Below, piece by piece: positions 46,801 to 55,908 of a DNA stretch of 64,000 nucleotides. This DNA is from Oharaeibacter diazotrophicus. Its GTDB lineage: Bacteria; Pseudomonadota; Alphaproteobacteria; Rhizobiales; Pleomorphomonadaceae. Position numbers and translations under genes: made by a program. The notes below the pieces were generated by a model. The model saw only the letters and a list, made by a program, of their open reading frames with translations. It did not search any database and had not been told where the DNA came from. Within the stretch, counting starts at the first letter, position 1. Each line of letters opens with the position of its first letter. Location of the stretch: positions 434,001 through 498,000 of the forward strand of contig NZ_SNXY01000008.1 in the NCBI RefSeq assembly GCF_004362745.1. The letters run 5' to 3'.

Positions 46801-46937
46801 GTGACGGCCGCGAGCGCCATCGGATCGGCACGGACGTCGAGGCCGGGAACCAGCACGCCCTCGACCAGGGCACGCGACAGCGTCGGCAGGAAGGGGGCCG
46901 CGGGCGGGACGGTGAAGACGCGCGCCGGCCGCGTCAT
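43812..46937 (-). CDS. addB: Double-strand break repair protein AddB
   Basis: A 1041-residue partner of AddA: an inactivated helicase-like N-terminal part (TVYLPTRRAARALAGAL at about residue 48) and a C-terminal nuclease domain (SVTEIETWIRDPYAIYARRI, GTRGSALHDIFARFALEW, LSIVDFKTGQAPTARQI). There are very few cysteines, so the iron-sulfur cluster known from Bacillus AddB is absent, as in other alphaproteobacteria. It starts 4 nt after murU and overlaps addA. Confidence 0.95.
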   Translation of the reverse strand: MTRPARVFTVPPAAPFLPTLSRALVEGVLVPGLDVRADPMALAAVTVYLPTRRAARALAGALSDALGGGTVILPRILPLGDVDDDPVDAVADPVGLDLPPTIPPAERLVGLARLVSDWRRHVTADRLLTPSGQPIAVPTSAAEALHLAADLLALVDQAAAEGVDWALLRTLVPDDHAAWWQLTATFLEIATTAWPAHLAERGAIDPIDRRSRMTRAIAARYDAAGSRGPVIAAGSTGSVPATATLLAAIARLPRGAVVLPGLDLDLDDATFADLTPDGGPGVPSHPQGAMARLLATIGIGRDEVRTLGTISAPAAARARIVSEALRPAETTERWPAVVAGLDADAAGTAAALDGLALVEAANEAEEALAVAVALRETLETPGATAALVTPDRGLARRVAAELRRFGVEAEDSAGEPLARTRLGVLALLVAEVVAEGAPPEKVVALVKHPLVRFGLPPDRLAAAARALEVAVLRGPRLAAGVRPLVAAADVLCRAGRSGLGVHPAVARLDAAAAADGRRLAQRLGDALSPLEDLGSRPVDLRVLVGAGLAALRAAARDESGSDEALFAGPAGSAFAGLMVEHLDARGDGLAVSPAEWPGVLSALMTGRLVRRPAPTARIAILGPLEARLLAFDRLVLGGLEEGVWPLATDTGPWLSRPMRAALAFSPPEVRIGLSAHDFTQSLGGRDVVLTRSVKREGAPTVATRFLQRLTGLIGETRTGVLAAAGRRFVAIARRLDDRPAEDRADRPQPKPPVTARPVSLSVTEIETWIRDPYAIYARRILRLEPLPALGERPHFGTRGSALHDIFARFALEWTGRPFDDAAVARLVAIGREVFDREFGAYPEIHALWWPRFVAAADFVVRDFEAGRDAVERLPEVAGELKLPAGAGEFRLRGRADRVDVRADGMLSIVDFKTGQAPTARQIATGNAPQLPLEGAIARRGGFPTLAAAPVADLTHVVLRGIRGRDDVVVYAGYASKDLTLSLEETIDEAERRLAALVAAYADPDKGYLSRAHPYRSDDAGPYDHLARVMEWSIGADGEDGE

Positions 46938-46941
46938 GACG

Positions 46942-47676
46942 TCAGGCCGCCGACAGGGCGATCTTGGCCTCGGCCTCGCCGATCGCCTCGGGCGTGCCGA
47001 CGTGGAGCCAGATGCCGTCCATGCGCATGCCGTAGAGACGGCCGGAGGCGATCAGGCGGTCGAAGATCACGTTGAGCGAGAAGGGTTCGGCTTCGAAGCC
47101 GGCGAACACCTTGGGATCGATGATCGCCGCGCCGGCGTAGACGAAGGGGGCGACGGTGCGCTCGGCCCGGCGCGACAACACGCCGGCCTTGTCCATCTCG
47201 AAGTCGCCGATGCCCTCGTAGCCGACGCTCGACACCGTCGAGGCCAGCATCAGCATGGCGTCCATCCGCTCGGGGTCCCAGCGCTCGGCGAGCACCTGGA
47301 GGTTGGGCCGGGCGCCCTCGATCCAGATCGAGTCGGAGTTGAGGTGGTAGAACGGCTCGGACCCGAGCGCGTCCAGCGCCTTGACGACGCCGCCACCGGT
47401 GTCGAGCAGGCGCCGGCGCTCGTCGGAGACCACGATCGCCGGCCGGACGCGCTTGCCGACGTGCACCTCGACGAGGTCGGCGAGGTAGTGGACGTTGACG
47501 ACGGCGGTCTCGACGCCGACCTCGACCAGCCGATCGAGCACGCGGTCGATCAGGCTGCGGCCGGACACCGACACGAGCGGCTTCGGCGTGGTGGCGGTGA
47601 TCGGACGCATGCGCTTGCCGCGACCGGCGGCGAGCACCATGGCGGTCTTCGGGCGGAATCGGGTCGGCGCGGTCAT
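46942..47676 (-). CDS. murU: N-acetylmuramate alpha-1-phosphate uridylyltransferase
   Basis: A 244-residue nucleotidyltransferase. The N-terminal motif MVLAAGRGKRMRPITATTPK, FYHLNSDSIWIEGARPN for the metal site, and GIWLHVGTPEAIGEAEAKI at the end are as in MurU. Family knowledge: it activates MurNAc-1-phosphate made by AmgK to UDP-MurNAc, a peptidoglycan salvage route that bypasses the fosfomycin target MurA. The AmgK domain is encoded just upstream, which supports MurU over a sugar-phosphate nucleotidyltransferase for another sugar. I use the ATG at 47676 (MTAPTRFRPKTAM). Confidence 0.88.
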   Translation of the reverse strand: MTAPTRFRPKTAMVLAAGRGKRMRPITATTPKPLVSVSGRSLIDRVLDRLVEVGVETAVVNVHYLADLVEVHVGKRVRPAIVVSDERRRLLDTGGGVVKALDALGSEPFYHLNSDSIWIEGARPNLQVLAERWDPERMDAMLMLASTVSSVGYEGIGDFEMDKAGVLSRRAERTVAPFVYAGAAIIDPKVFAGFEAEPFSLNVIFDRLIASGRLYGMRMDGIWLHVGTPEAIGEAEAKIALSAA

Positions 47677-47716
47677 GTCGGAGCGGACGGTCTCGGGACG
47701 GGCGATCGGGGCGGGA

Positions 47717-49219
47717 TCAGGGCAGGAAACCCCGCCGTTCATACCAGAGCTTCAAGGGCGCGAGAACCGGATGTTCCAGCGCTTCGGCGAGGAGACGTCG
47801 CACCCTCGGGAGATGGCCGAGATAGGTCGTCTTGCCGTCGCGCACGGCGCTGCGGGCGAAGCCGCCGAGGATCTTGGTGTTGCGCTGGGCCGAGACGAGC
47901 GCGAAGGCCTCGTCGAAGGCGGCGCGGTCGTAGGGCCCACGCTCGGCGCGGACGGCGCAGTAGCGGTCGCGGATGGCGGCGGCGAGCTCCGGGGGCACGT
48001 CGACGCGAACGTCGGTGGCGAGCGAGGTCAGGTCGTAGACGGCCGGGCCGATCATGGCGTCCTGGTGGTCGATCAGGCCGAGCCGGCGGCGGCGGTCGGA
48101 GCCGCCGAGCCAAGTCAGGTTGGGCGAGTGGACGTCGCGCAGCACGAGGCCGCGCTCGGCGCGCTGCAGCCGCCCGACCAGCGGCGCCCACAGCGCCACG
48201 AATTCGGTGCGGTCCTCCGGCGGGCAGTCGGCGCCGGAGACGTGGCGGACGTACCAGTCGGGGGCGAGCGAGAGCTCGACCGTCATCGCCCGGGTGTCGA
48301 AGGCGGGGATCGCGACGCCGCCGCCGTCCGGCAGCGGCGCGACGTCGGGCCAAGTCTCGGCGTCCTTCTCGGCGAGCAGCTCGGCGGCGGCGAGATAGCG
48401 CTCGGGCACCGGCCGGCCGTCCGCGAGGATGCCTTCGGCGCCGAGGTCGTCCTGGACGAGCAGGCGGTGGTCGGGATCGTAGGCGCGCACCACCGGGGCG
48501 CGGAAGCCGCGGGCCTCGAGCAGCGCGCTCACCGCGACGAACTTCAGCGGGTCGTCGGTGACGTGGACGAGGTCGGGATACGAGAGGCCGTCGAGGAGCG
48601 GCGGCTGCGCAGGCCGCTTCGGCCAGGTCATCACCATCAGGCTGCGGCCGTCCGGGGCGGTGGCGCGCTCGTGCGAGCGGGCGGAGGCGTCGCCCTGGAC
48701 GTGGCGGCGGCGGGCGCCGGCGAGGCCGGCGGCATCCAGCAGGGCACGGACGCGGCGGCTGCGGGCGAAGCGGGCGGCGAAGCCGGCATCGTCGCCCTCG
48801 AAGCGGAACACGCGACCGTCGCAAGCCTCGCCGGGCGAAATCGTGACGTGCACGGTGCCGCGCGGCAGTCGGCCGGCGGCGCGGTCCGGCCATTCGACCA
48901 GGGCAGCGCCGGCACGGATGGCCTCGTCGAAGCCGATCTCGTCGAGTTCCCCGGCGTCGCCGAGGCGGTAGAGGTCGAAATGGGCGACGGCGAGCCGCCG
49001 CGTCTCGTAGGTCTGCACCAGCGTGAAGGTCGGGCTCGGCACCTCGAGGACGTCGTCGGCGGCGAGGGCGCGCAGCAGCGCGCGCGCGAAGGCGCTCTTG
49101 CCCATGCCGAGGTCGCCGGAGAGGGCGATCACGTCGCCCGGCGCGAGGATGGCGGCGACGTCCTCGGCGAGGCGCGTGGTGCCGGCCTCGTCCGCGACGA
49201 CGACGGTCTCGAGCAGCAT
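47717..49219 (-). CDS. tsaE-amgK: Fused TsaE ATPase and AmgK aminoglycoside-phosphotransferase-type kinase
   Basis: A 500-residue fusion. Residues ~1-150 are TsaE: Walker A GDLGMGKSAFARALL, SPTFTLVQTYE, HFDLYRLGD, LVEWPDRAAGRLP; TsaE helps make the t6A base of tRNAs. From about residue 175 to the end is an AmgK-type kinase: MVMTWPKRPAQPPLLDG, VLRDVHSPNLTWLGG (catalytic aspartate) and LGLIDHQDAMIGPAVYDLTS; AmgK phosphorylates MurNAc or GlcNAc at C1. The ATG at 49219 has GGAGGA 5-6 nt upstream. murU is 40 nt downstream. No frameshift separates the two halves. Confidence 0.93.
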   Translation of the reverse strand: MLLETVVVADEAGTTRLAEDVAAILAPGDVIALSGDLGMGKSAFARALLRALAADDVLEVPSPTFTLVQTYETRRLAVAHFDLYRLGDAGELDEIGFDEAIRAGAALVEWPDRAAGRLPRGTVHVTISPGEACDGRVFRFEGDDAGFAARFARSRRVRALLDAAGLAGARRRHVQGDASARSHERATAPDGRSLMVMTWPKRPAQPPLLDGLSYPDLVHVTDDPLKFVAVSALLEARGFRAPVVRAYDPDHRLLVQDDLGAEGILADGRPVPERYLAAAELLAEKDAETWPDVAPLPDGGGVAIPAFDTRAMTVELSLAPDWYVRHVSGADCPPEDRTEFVALWAPLVGRLQRAERGLVLRDVHSPNLTWLGGSDRRRRLGLIDHQDAMIGPAVYDLTSLATDVRVDVPPELAAAIRDRYCAVRAERGPYDRAAFDEAFALVSAQRNTKILGGFARSAVRDGKTTYLGHLPRVRRLLAEALEHPVLAPLKLWYERRGFLP

Positions 49220-49272
49220 CGAGTCCTCCCTGGGGGGCGGCGGCAGGGCGACGTGCCCGGTCTCGTATCTGA

Positions 49273-49306
49273 CTCGTGAAGTCCCGACTCGTCGGGACTT
49301 CACGAG
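49273..49306 (-). terminator. Perfect hairpin between divL and tsaE-amgK
   Basis: A 15-bp perfect stem (49273-49287 with 49292-49306), loop CTCG, begins right at the end of repeat copy B. It may terminate divL transcripts; no T-tract follows. Confidence 0.55.
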
Positions 49307-49388
49307 GTTTCGGCCTTTCGGCCGGCGCCCGGTCGGGCGCTTCTCGCGCGGAAAGCTCCGACCACGGGGCGGAACTTTCCGCGCTCGG
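49304..49388 (-). repeat. Post-stop structured repeat, copy B
   Basis: An 85-bp relative of copies A and C. Read with divL it begins CCGAGC 6 nt after the divL stop, continues with GCGGAAAG ... CTTTCCGC, then GCGCCCGACCGGGCGCC, the tip GGCCGAAAGGCC, and ends CGAAACCTC. Confidence 0.8.
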
Positions 49389-49394
49389 TCTCAC

Positions 49395-51899
49395 TCACTC
49401 GGCGGCGGCGGCGATGCCCGTGGCGACGGGAAATCGGCAGGACACCGTGGTGCCCTCCCCCTCCCTCGAGAGGATCTCGACGCTGCCGCCGTGCAGTTCG
49501 ACGAAGCTCTTGACGATCGAGAGCCCGAGGCCCGGCCCGCGGCGACGGGCGCCGGCGTTGCGGCTCTCGAAGCGCTGGAACACCGCGTCGATGTAGGATT
49601 CGGGGATGCCGCGGCCGTGGTCGCGCACGGTGAAGACGACCTCGCGCGGCTCGCGGCGGCAGGTCACCTCGATGCGGCCGCCGTCGTGGCTGAAGGCGAC
49701 GGCGTTGGAGATCAGGTTGTAGAGCACCTGGCGGACGCGCTTCTCGTCGGCCTGGAACGTGCCGACGTCGGCGGGCACGTCGAGGACGAGGTCGATCCGC
49801 GCCTCGGCGAGGCGGTCGCGGACGCCGACCGTGGCCGCCTCGACGGTGGCGACGATGTCGACCTCGGAAAGGTCGAGCTCCATGATGCCGGCGTCGACGG
49901 TGGCGAGGTCGAGGATGTCGTTGATGATCGCGAGCAGCGCCGCCGAGGAGTTGACGATGTAGCCGGTGTATTCGCGCTGCTTCTCGTTGAGCGGACCGGC
50001 GTTCTGGTCGGCGATCAGCTGGGCGAAGCCGATGATGTTGGTCAGTGGCGAGCGCAGCTCGTAGGAGACGTGCTGGATGAAGGTGTTCTTGAGCTGGTCG
50101 GCGGCCTCGAGCGCCTCGTTCTTCTCGACCAGGGCGCGCTCGACGTTGACGCTGTCGGTGACGTTGACGAAGGTGATCAGCGTCGCTCCGTCCGGCAGCG
50201 GCACGGTGACGTAGTCGACCACGGTGCCGTCGCGCCGCTCCAGGCGGCCGGAGACGCGGGTGCGCGTCTCGGCGAGGCCGGTGACGGAGGTGCGCACGCG
50301 ATCCCACGCGGCGTGGTCGTCGGCGACGCCGCCGGAGAGCTGGACGATCTCGTTGACGTGCGGCCGGCTCGCCAAGGTCTCGGGCGGCAGCGACCACAGC
50401 GCGGCGTAGGCCGGGTTCCACAGCCGCAACCGACCGTCGGAGCCGAACACGGCGACACCCTCGGAAAGGTGGTCGAGCGTCTCGCCCTGGACGCGGATCA
50501 GGGCGTTGTACCGGCTCTCGAGGTCGAGCCGCTCGGTGACGTTCTCGTAGACGTAGGTGACGCCGCCGGTCGGATGCGGGTTGGCGATGACGCGCAGGGT
50601 CTGGCCGCCGGGCAGGTGCCACCAGCTCTCGCGCGCCTCCATGGCCTGATAGGAGGCGAGCAGGTCGCGCTTCCAGGACCGGTAGTCGGCCTGCTCGGGC
50701 AGCTTGCGCTGGGTGCGCAGGTGGTCGAGCACCGCGCCGTCCTCGGGGCCGGACTCCAGGAAGGCGGTGTCGAGGCCGAACAGGGCGCGGTAGGCGGCGT
50801 TGTAGAACTTCAGCCGGCGGTCGGCGCCGAAGATGGCGACGGCGGTGGCGAGCTGGTCGAGCGTGCGGGCGTGGCTCTCCTGGGTGCGGCGCAGCTCGGC
50901 CTGCACCTTCTCGAGCTCGCTGGCGTCGGTGGCGATGCCTGCGCTGCCGTCGATGGTGGCGGCGTCGACCACGTCGAAGATGCGGCGCGCCCCGGCGACC
51001 GTCACCGCGAGGCGCTTCTCGAACACCGGCCGGCCCTCGTTGCGGCAGGCGGCGACGGCGTCGCGGCCGGCGCCGTCGAGCAGTTCGAGGCCGAGCTGGA
51101 CCGACTGGTTGCCGTCGGTCGCCTCGACGGCGCGGGCGTAGGCGCGGTTGGCCCAGGCGAGGCGGCCGTCGCGGTCGCGGACCCAGGCCGGCATCGGCAG
51201 CGCCTCGAGCAGGGCGTGCAGGGTCTCGACCTCGCGGCGCTGGCGGTCGTTGCGGTCGACGAGCTCGACGTACTGCAAGCGCTCGCGCGTCAGGTTGCGG
51301 AAGCGCACGAAGCTGCGCGAACCGGCGACGCGGCCGCTCGCCTCCACGTAGGTGCCGGCGGTGGTGTGCAGGATGTCGGAGAAGACGTCGCCGCGCTCGC
51401 GCAGGCCGCGGATCCGGTCCTCGAGCAGGGCCGAGGAGGTGGGATCGAGCCATTGGCCGAAGGCGAGGAAGGCGGTCTTGGAGCGCGGCACGCCGGTGCC
51501 GTTCGGCAGCGAGCCCATCACCACCGGACCGTCGCCGGGGGCCGACGACCAGATCACGACGCGCTGGTCGTCGCCGTTGAGGACGGCCTCGGCGCGGTCG
51601 GCGGCGAGCTTGAGGTCGGCGGCCTCGGCCATCAGCTTGGCGCGGTCGTCCTCGGCGCGGCCGCGGGCGCGGATCAGGGCGGCGGCGCTGACGACGGCGA
51701 AACAGACCGCACCGACCAGCGCCGACAACCAGGCGACCTGGATGCTGTCGAACTCCATGGCGCCGTCGGCGGAGAAGCGAAGCGCCTGCGCGGCCGCGGG
51801 CGCCGCGACGAGCGGCGTCAGGAGCGTCGTCCCGACGAGGCGACGGCCGAGGGACCGCGGATCCACCCAACGCCGCAACCGGCCGCATTCCGGCATCAT
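49395..51899 (-). CDS. divL: DivL-type cell-cycle sensor kinase with tyrosine at the phosphoacceptor site
   Basis: An 834-residue protein. A short N-terminal hydrophobic stretch, one clear membrane helix near residues 55-77 (QVAWLSALVGAVCFAVVSAA), at least three PAS-type domains (about 230-330, 350-460, 475-580), then the dimerisation domain and HATPase. The H-box reads HVSYELRSPLTNIIG: the expected histidine is Tyr613. This is the mark of DivL, the tyrosine pseudokinase that controls CckA and hence CtrA in Caulobacter and other alphaproteobacteria. The ATPase motifs (LYNLISNAVAFS, DHGRGIP, GPGLGLSIVKSFVELHGG) are intact. Two ATGs at 51899 and 51896 are both possible starts behind AAAGGA. Confidence 0.85.
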   Translation of the reverse strand: MMPECGRLRRWVDPRSLGRRLVGTTLLTPLVAAPAAAQALRFSADGAMEFDSIQVAWLSALVGAVCFAVVSAAALIRARGRAEDDRAKLMAEAADLKLAADRAEAVLNGDDQRVVIWSSAPGDGPVVMGSLPNGTGVPRSKTAFLAFGQWLDPTSSALLEDRIRGLRERGDVFSDILHTTAGTYVEASGRVAGSRSFVRFRNLTRERLQYVELVDRNDRQRREVETLHALLEALPMPAWVRDRDGRLAWANRAYARAVEATDGNQSVQLGLELLDGAGRDAVAACRNEGRPVFEKRLAVTVAGARRIFDVVDAATIDGSAGIATDASELEKVQAELRRTQESHARTLDQLATAVAIFGADRRLKFYNAAYRALFGLDTAFLESGPEDGAVLDHLRTQRKLPEQADYRSWKRDLLASYQAMEARESWWHLPGGQTLRVIANPHPTGGVTYVYENVTERLDLESRYNALIRVQGETLDHLSEGVAVFGSDGRLRLWNPAYAALWSLPPETLASRPHVNEIVQLSGGVADDHAAWDRVRTSVTGLAETRTRVSGRLERRDGTVVDYVTVPLPDGATLITFVNVTDSVNVERALVEKNEALEAADQLKNTFIQHVSYELRSPLTNIIGFAQLIADQNAGPLNEKQREYTGYIVNSSAALLAIINDILDLATVDAGIMELDLSEVDIVATVEAATVGVRDRLAEARIDLVLDVPADVGTFQADEKRVRQVLYNLISNAVAFSHDGGRIEVTCRREPREVVFTVRDHGRGIPESYIDAVFQRFESRNAGARRRGPGLGLSIVKSFVELHGGSVEILSREGEGTTVSCRFPVATGIAAAAE

Positions 51900-52118
51900 C
51901 GGTCCTTTCACCGCCGCTCGACAAGATCCGTTCGTCGGGAAACCGTAACGCCCCGCACCTCGGCCGGACCCGCGTGCCCCCGCGGTCCGTCTCCGAATCG
52001 CCTCGAAAATACCGCCTCCCCGCCGGATGGCGAAAGAGTCCGCAAGCAGAGGGCACGCTGATTTCCCGCTTGACCGGGCGCGGGCGAAACACGTTCCTGA
52101 TTTGTTCGTGGACAACAC

Positions 52119-52152
52119 TGCACCCCGGACGAAGATCTTCGTCCGGGGTGCA
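52119..52152. terminator. Perfect 34-bp palindrome downstream of ahcY
   Basis: Two 17-nt arms (52119-52135 and 52136-52152) are exactly complementary, with AGATCT at the centre. It lies 35-68 nt past the ahcY stop and is a likely terminator for ahcY. Confidence 0.65.
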
Positions 52153-52186
52153 CGAGGGCCGGGTGGGCGACCGATGCCGACGCGGA

Positions 52187-53584
<1,398 letters not shown>

Positions 53585-53651
53585 GGGCCGTACTCCAGGA
53601 GATTGAAACGGTGCATGCCGGCGGGCGCGCGTCGCCCCCGGCCTGGCGCCG

Positions 53652-53680
53652 GTTATAGGCCGGTCCGCCATCCATTTCAA
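53652..53680 (-). promoter_or_regulatory. Sigma-70-type promoter of ahcY
   Basis: On the minus strand TTGAAA (53680-53675), 17 nt, TATAAC (53657-53652): a near-consensus pair 68 nt before the ATG at 53584. Confidence 0.75.
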
Positions 53681-53682
53681 TC

Positions 53683-53708
53683 AGGACATAAAGATACCTT
53701 TATGTCCT
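53683..53708. promoter_or_regulatory. Palindromic operator upstream of ahcY (candidate SahR site)
   Basis: AGGACATAAAG, four centre bases ATAC, CTTTATGTCCT: 11-bp perfect arms, 26 bp in total, ending 2 bp before the ahcY -35 box. Its AT-rich core stands out in this GC-rich genome. The ATAAAG-N4-CTTTAT core fits my memory of the site for SahR, an ArsR-family regulator of S-adenosylhomocysteine recycling; no such regulator gene is in the window. Confidence 0.6.
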
Positions 53709-53758
53709 CTGTATTCACCGGCCGGAAAGCATCGCCGCAGGCCCGCGACGGCCGGCCG

Positions 53759-53965
53759 TCACCACTCGCCGAGCTTCATGTCCGGCTGGTAGTCGACGCC
53801 CTCGACCTCCTTGACCACGGGCTGGCCGCAGATCACGCGGCCCTGGACCGGGTCGAAGGTGAGCGAAGCCGGGCCGGCGAGCTGCCAACCCTTGTTCAGC
53901 GCGGCGGTGACGCGGTGGCAGAAGGCGGCATCGTCGGGGCCGGTGAGGAAGCGGTAGAGTTTCAT
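53759..53965 (-). CDS. DUF1737-family small protein
   Basis: A 68-residue protein: MKLYRFLTGPDDAAFCHRVT, then LNKGWQLAGPASLTFDP and a polar end VVKEVEGVDYQPDMKLGEW. The YRFLTGPDD...F..RV..ALN.GW.L.G pattern is DUF1737, a small conserved domain of unknown function. I place the start at the ATG at 53965; the 22 residues upstream in frame look non-coding. It lies upstream of ahcY on the same strand but the ahcY promoter separates them. Confidence 0.82.
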   Translation of the reverse strand: MKLYRFLTGPDDAAFCHRVTAALNKGWQLAGPASLTFDPVQGRVICGQPVVKEVEGVDYQPDMKLGEW

Positions 53966-54101
53966 CGCGCAGGGAGTCCGGGAAGGGCACGGCAGGGCGC
54001 CGACCATGCCCGCGCCGCCCGCCGGCCGCAAGCGCCGCCGGTCCGCGCGGCCGGACGCGATCGCGTGAACGGCGGGCGGTCCGGCGATCCCCGCACCGAG
54101 C

Positions 54102-55001
54102 TCAGGCGACGCTGGCGGTCAGCTCGCGCTCGGCGATGGCGCGCATCAGCGTGAGCGTGCGCGCGGCCATCTCGGCGTGCAGCCGTTCGACCATGCGCCC
54201 GTCGACCCGGAGCGCGCCGACGCCGGCGGCCTCGGGCACGGCGAAGGCGGCGACGACGGTCTCGGCCCAGGCGACCTCGGTGGCCGAGGGCGTGAAGGTG
54301 CGGTTGGCGACCTCGATCTGGCGCGGGTGGATCAGCGTCTTGCCGTCGAAGCCCATGTCGCGGGCGCTGGCGCATTCGACGGCGAAGCCGGCCTCGTCGT
54401 CGAGGTCGTTGTAGACGCCGTCGACCACGGCGATGCCGTAGGCCCGCGCCGCGGCGACGGCGGTCATCAGCCAGGGCAGCATCGGCAGGCGGCCTGGAAC
54501 GTGGCGGGCGCCGGTCTCCTTGGCGAGGTCGTTGGTGCCGAGCACGAAACCGGCGAGCCGCGAGCCCGGCTCGGCGGCGTGGGCGGCGATCTCGCGGATG
54601 TTGAGGATCGCCATCGGCGTCTCGATCATCGCCCACAGCCGGATCCGGCGCTCCGGGTCGGCGGCGTCGGCGACGGCGGAGGCCGCGGCGAGGTCGGCGG
54701 GCGAGGAAACCTTCGGCAGGAGGATGGCGTCGGGCGCGGCGGCGACGGCCGCGGCGAGGTCGGCGGCGCCCCAGGGCGTCGCCGGGCCGTTGACGCGCAC
54801 CAGCACTTCGCGCGTGCCGAAGCCGCCGGCGCGGACCGCGTCGGCGACCTGGGTGCGGGCGACCTCCTTGGCGTCGGGCGCGACGGCGTCCTCGAGGTCG
54901 AGGATCAGCGCGTCCGACGGCAGGCTGCGCGCCTTGTCGAGGGCGCGGGCGTTGGAGCCGGGCATGTAGAGGACGCTGCGGCGCGGGCGGACGTCGGTCA
55001 T
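54102..55001 (-). CDS. HpcH/HpaI aldolase/citrate lyase (CitE-like) family protein
   Basis: A 299-residue TIM-barrel protein of the CitE/malyl-CoA lyase group. Signatures: RRSVLYMPGSNARALDKARS, DALILDLEDAVAPDAKEVAR with metal-binding acid residues, VRVNGPATPW, LWAMIETPMAILNIREIAAH, FVLGTNDLAKETGA, and GFDGKTLIHPRQIEVANRTF. Family knowledge: members cleave malyl-CoA, citramalyl-CoA or citryl-CoA, or hydrolyse malyl-CoA. No CitD/CitF neighbours exist, so citrate lyase proper is unlikely. Divergent from the LuxR-type gene by 223 nt. Confidence 0.88.
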   Translation of the reverse strand: MTDVRPRRSVLYMPGSNARALDKARSLPSDALILDLEDAVAPDAKEVARTQVADAVRAGGFGTREVLVRVNGPATPWGAADLAAAVAAAPDAILLPKVSSPADLAAASAVADAADPERRIRLWAMIETPMAILNIREIAAHAAEPGSRLAGFVLGTNDLAKETGARHVPGRLPMLPWLMTAVAAARAYGIAVVDGVYNDLDDEAGFAVECASARDMGFDGKTLIHPRQIEVANRTFTPSATEVAWAETVVAAFAVPEAAGVGALRVDGRMVERLHAEMAARTLTLMRAIAERELTASVA

Positions 55002-55224
55002 GGCGGGGAATCCGGGACGGGTGGTCTTCTCGCGCCGCACAATAAGTGCGGTGATCGGGCCGGCCAATTGTCCATTCGGCGGCGTCGCTGACCCCGCGCC
55101 GTCCCCGCGAGGTCGCGTCGGGCGGCGCTGCGCGTGGTGTGACAAAAGCCACATCGGCCGCGACAGGTCGCCGGTATCCCTCGACGTCGAGGCAACCCGC
55201 CCCGCACCCGAAGGACCGACCGCC

Positions 55225-55878
55225 ATGCTCACCCTCGTCGCCAGCCGCTCCGCCCACCCCGTCGTCGACGCCGGCCGCGCCGCGCCGGACAACCGCGCCG
55301 CGGTCGACCGCTGCCTCGCCGCCCTGCTCGACGCGATGCCGGCGGCGGCCTGCGTCGTCGCCGCCGACGAGGGCGTGCTCGCCGCCAACGAGCGCTTCGC
55401 CGACGGTCCGGACGTGCTCGCGGCCCTCGGCGGCCGCCTCGTCGCCGACGGCGCCGACAACGCCGCCCAGCTGCGCCGCCTGCTGCTCGAGGCCCGCGCC
55501 TCGGCCTCGGTCGGCGGCCGGGCGATCGCCAAGGCGGTGCTCCGGGTGCGCGGCGACGACCGGCCGGTGTTCGTGACCGCCCGGCCCTTCGCCGGCGGCC
55601 CCGCCCGCGCCGTGCTGGTGATGGTCGAGGATCTCGCCCGCCCGGCCCGCGCCGACCTCTCCGCCTCGCTCCGCCTGCTCGGCCTCACCCGCAGCGAGGC
55701 GCGCGTCGCCGCCACCGTCGGCGCCGGCCTGTCGCCGCGCGAGGCCGCCGAGGCGATCGGCTGCGCCGAGCAGAGCGTGCGCAGCGTGCTGAAGGCGGTG
55801 TTCGCCAAGCTCGGCATCCACAAGCAGGCCGAGCTCAACCGCATCGTCACCCGGCTCGAGGCGATGACCGCCGGCTGA
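55225..55878 (+). CDS. LuxR-type helix-turn-helix regulator
   Basis: A 217-residue protein. The C-terminal 65 residues are a LuxR/GerE HTH (LGLTRSEARVAATVGAGLSP, then SVRSVLKAVFAKLGIHKQAE). The N-terminal part (LDAMPAAACVVAADEGVLAA) looks like a degenerate PAS domain. No receiver or autoinducer-binding domain is seen. GAAGGA lies about 10 nt before the ATG at 55225. It diverges from the CitE-like gene, which is a possible target, and converges on cmk with 30 nt between the stops. Confidence 0.83.
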   Translation: MLTLVASRSAHPVVDAGRAAPDNRAAVDRCLAALLDAMPAAACVVAADEGVLAANERFADGPDVLAALGGRLVADGADNAAQLRRLLLEARASASVGGRAIAKAVLRVRGDDRPVFVTARPFAGGPARAVLVMVEDLARPARADLSASLRLLGLTRSEARVAATVGAGLSPREAAEAIGCAEQSVRSVLKAVFAKLGIHKQAELNRIVTRLEAMTAG

Positions 55879-55908
55879 GCGGCGGCACCCCCGCCGGGAC
55901 GACGCGGA

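Noticed and set aside
55138-55153. TGTGAC-N4-GCCACA, a CRP-like half-palindrome upstream of the LuxR-type gene
   Set aside because: One mismatch and a short spacer compared with CRP/FNR sites; single occurrence and no supporting promoter, so chance cannot be excluded.
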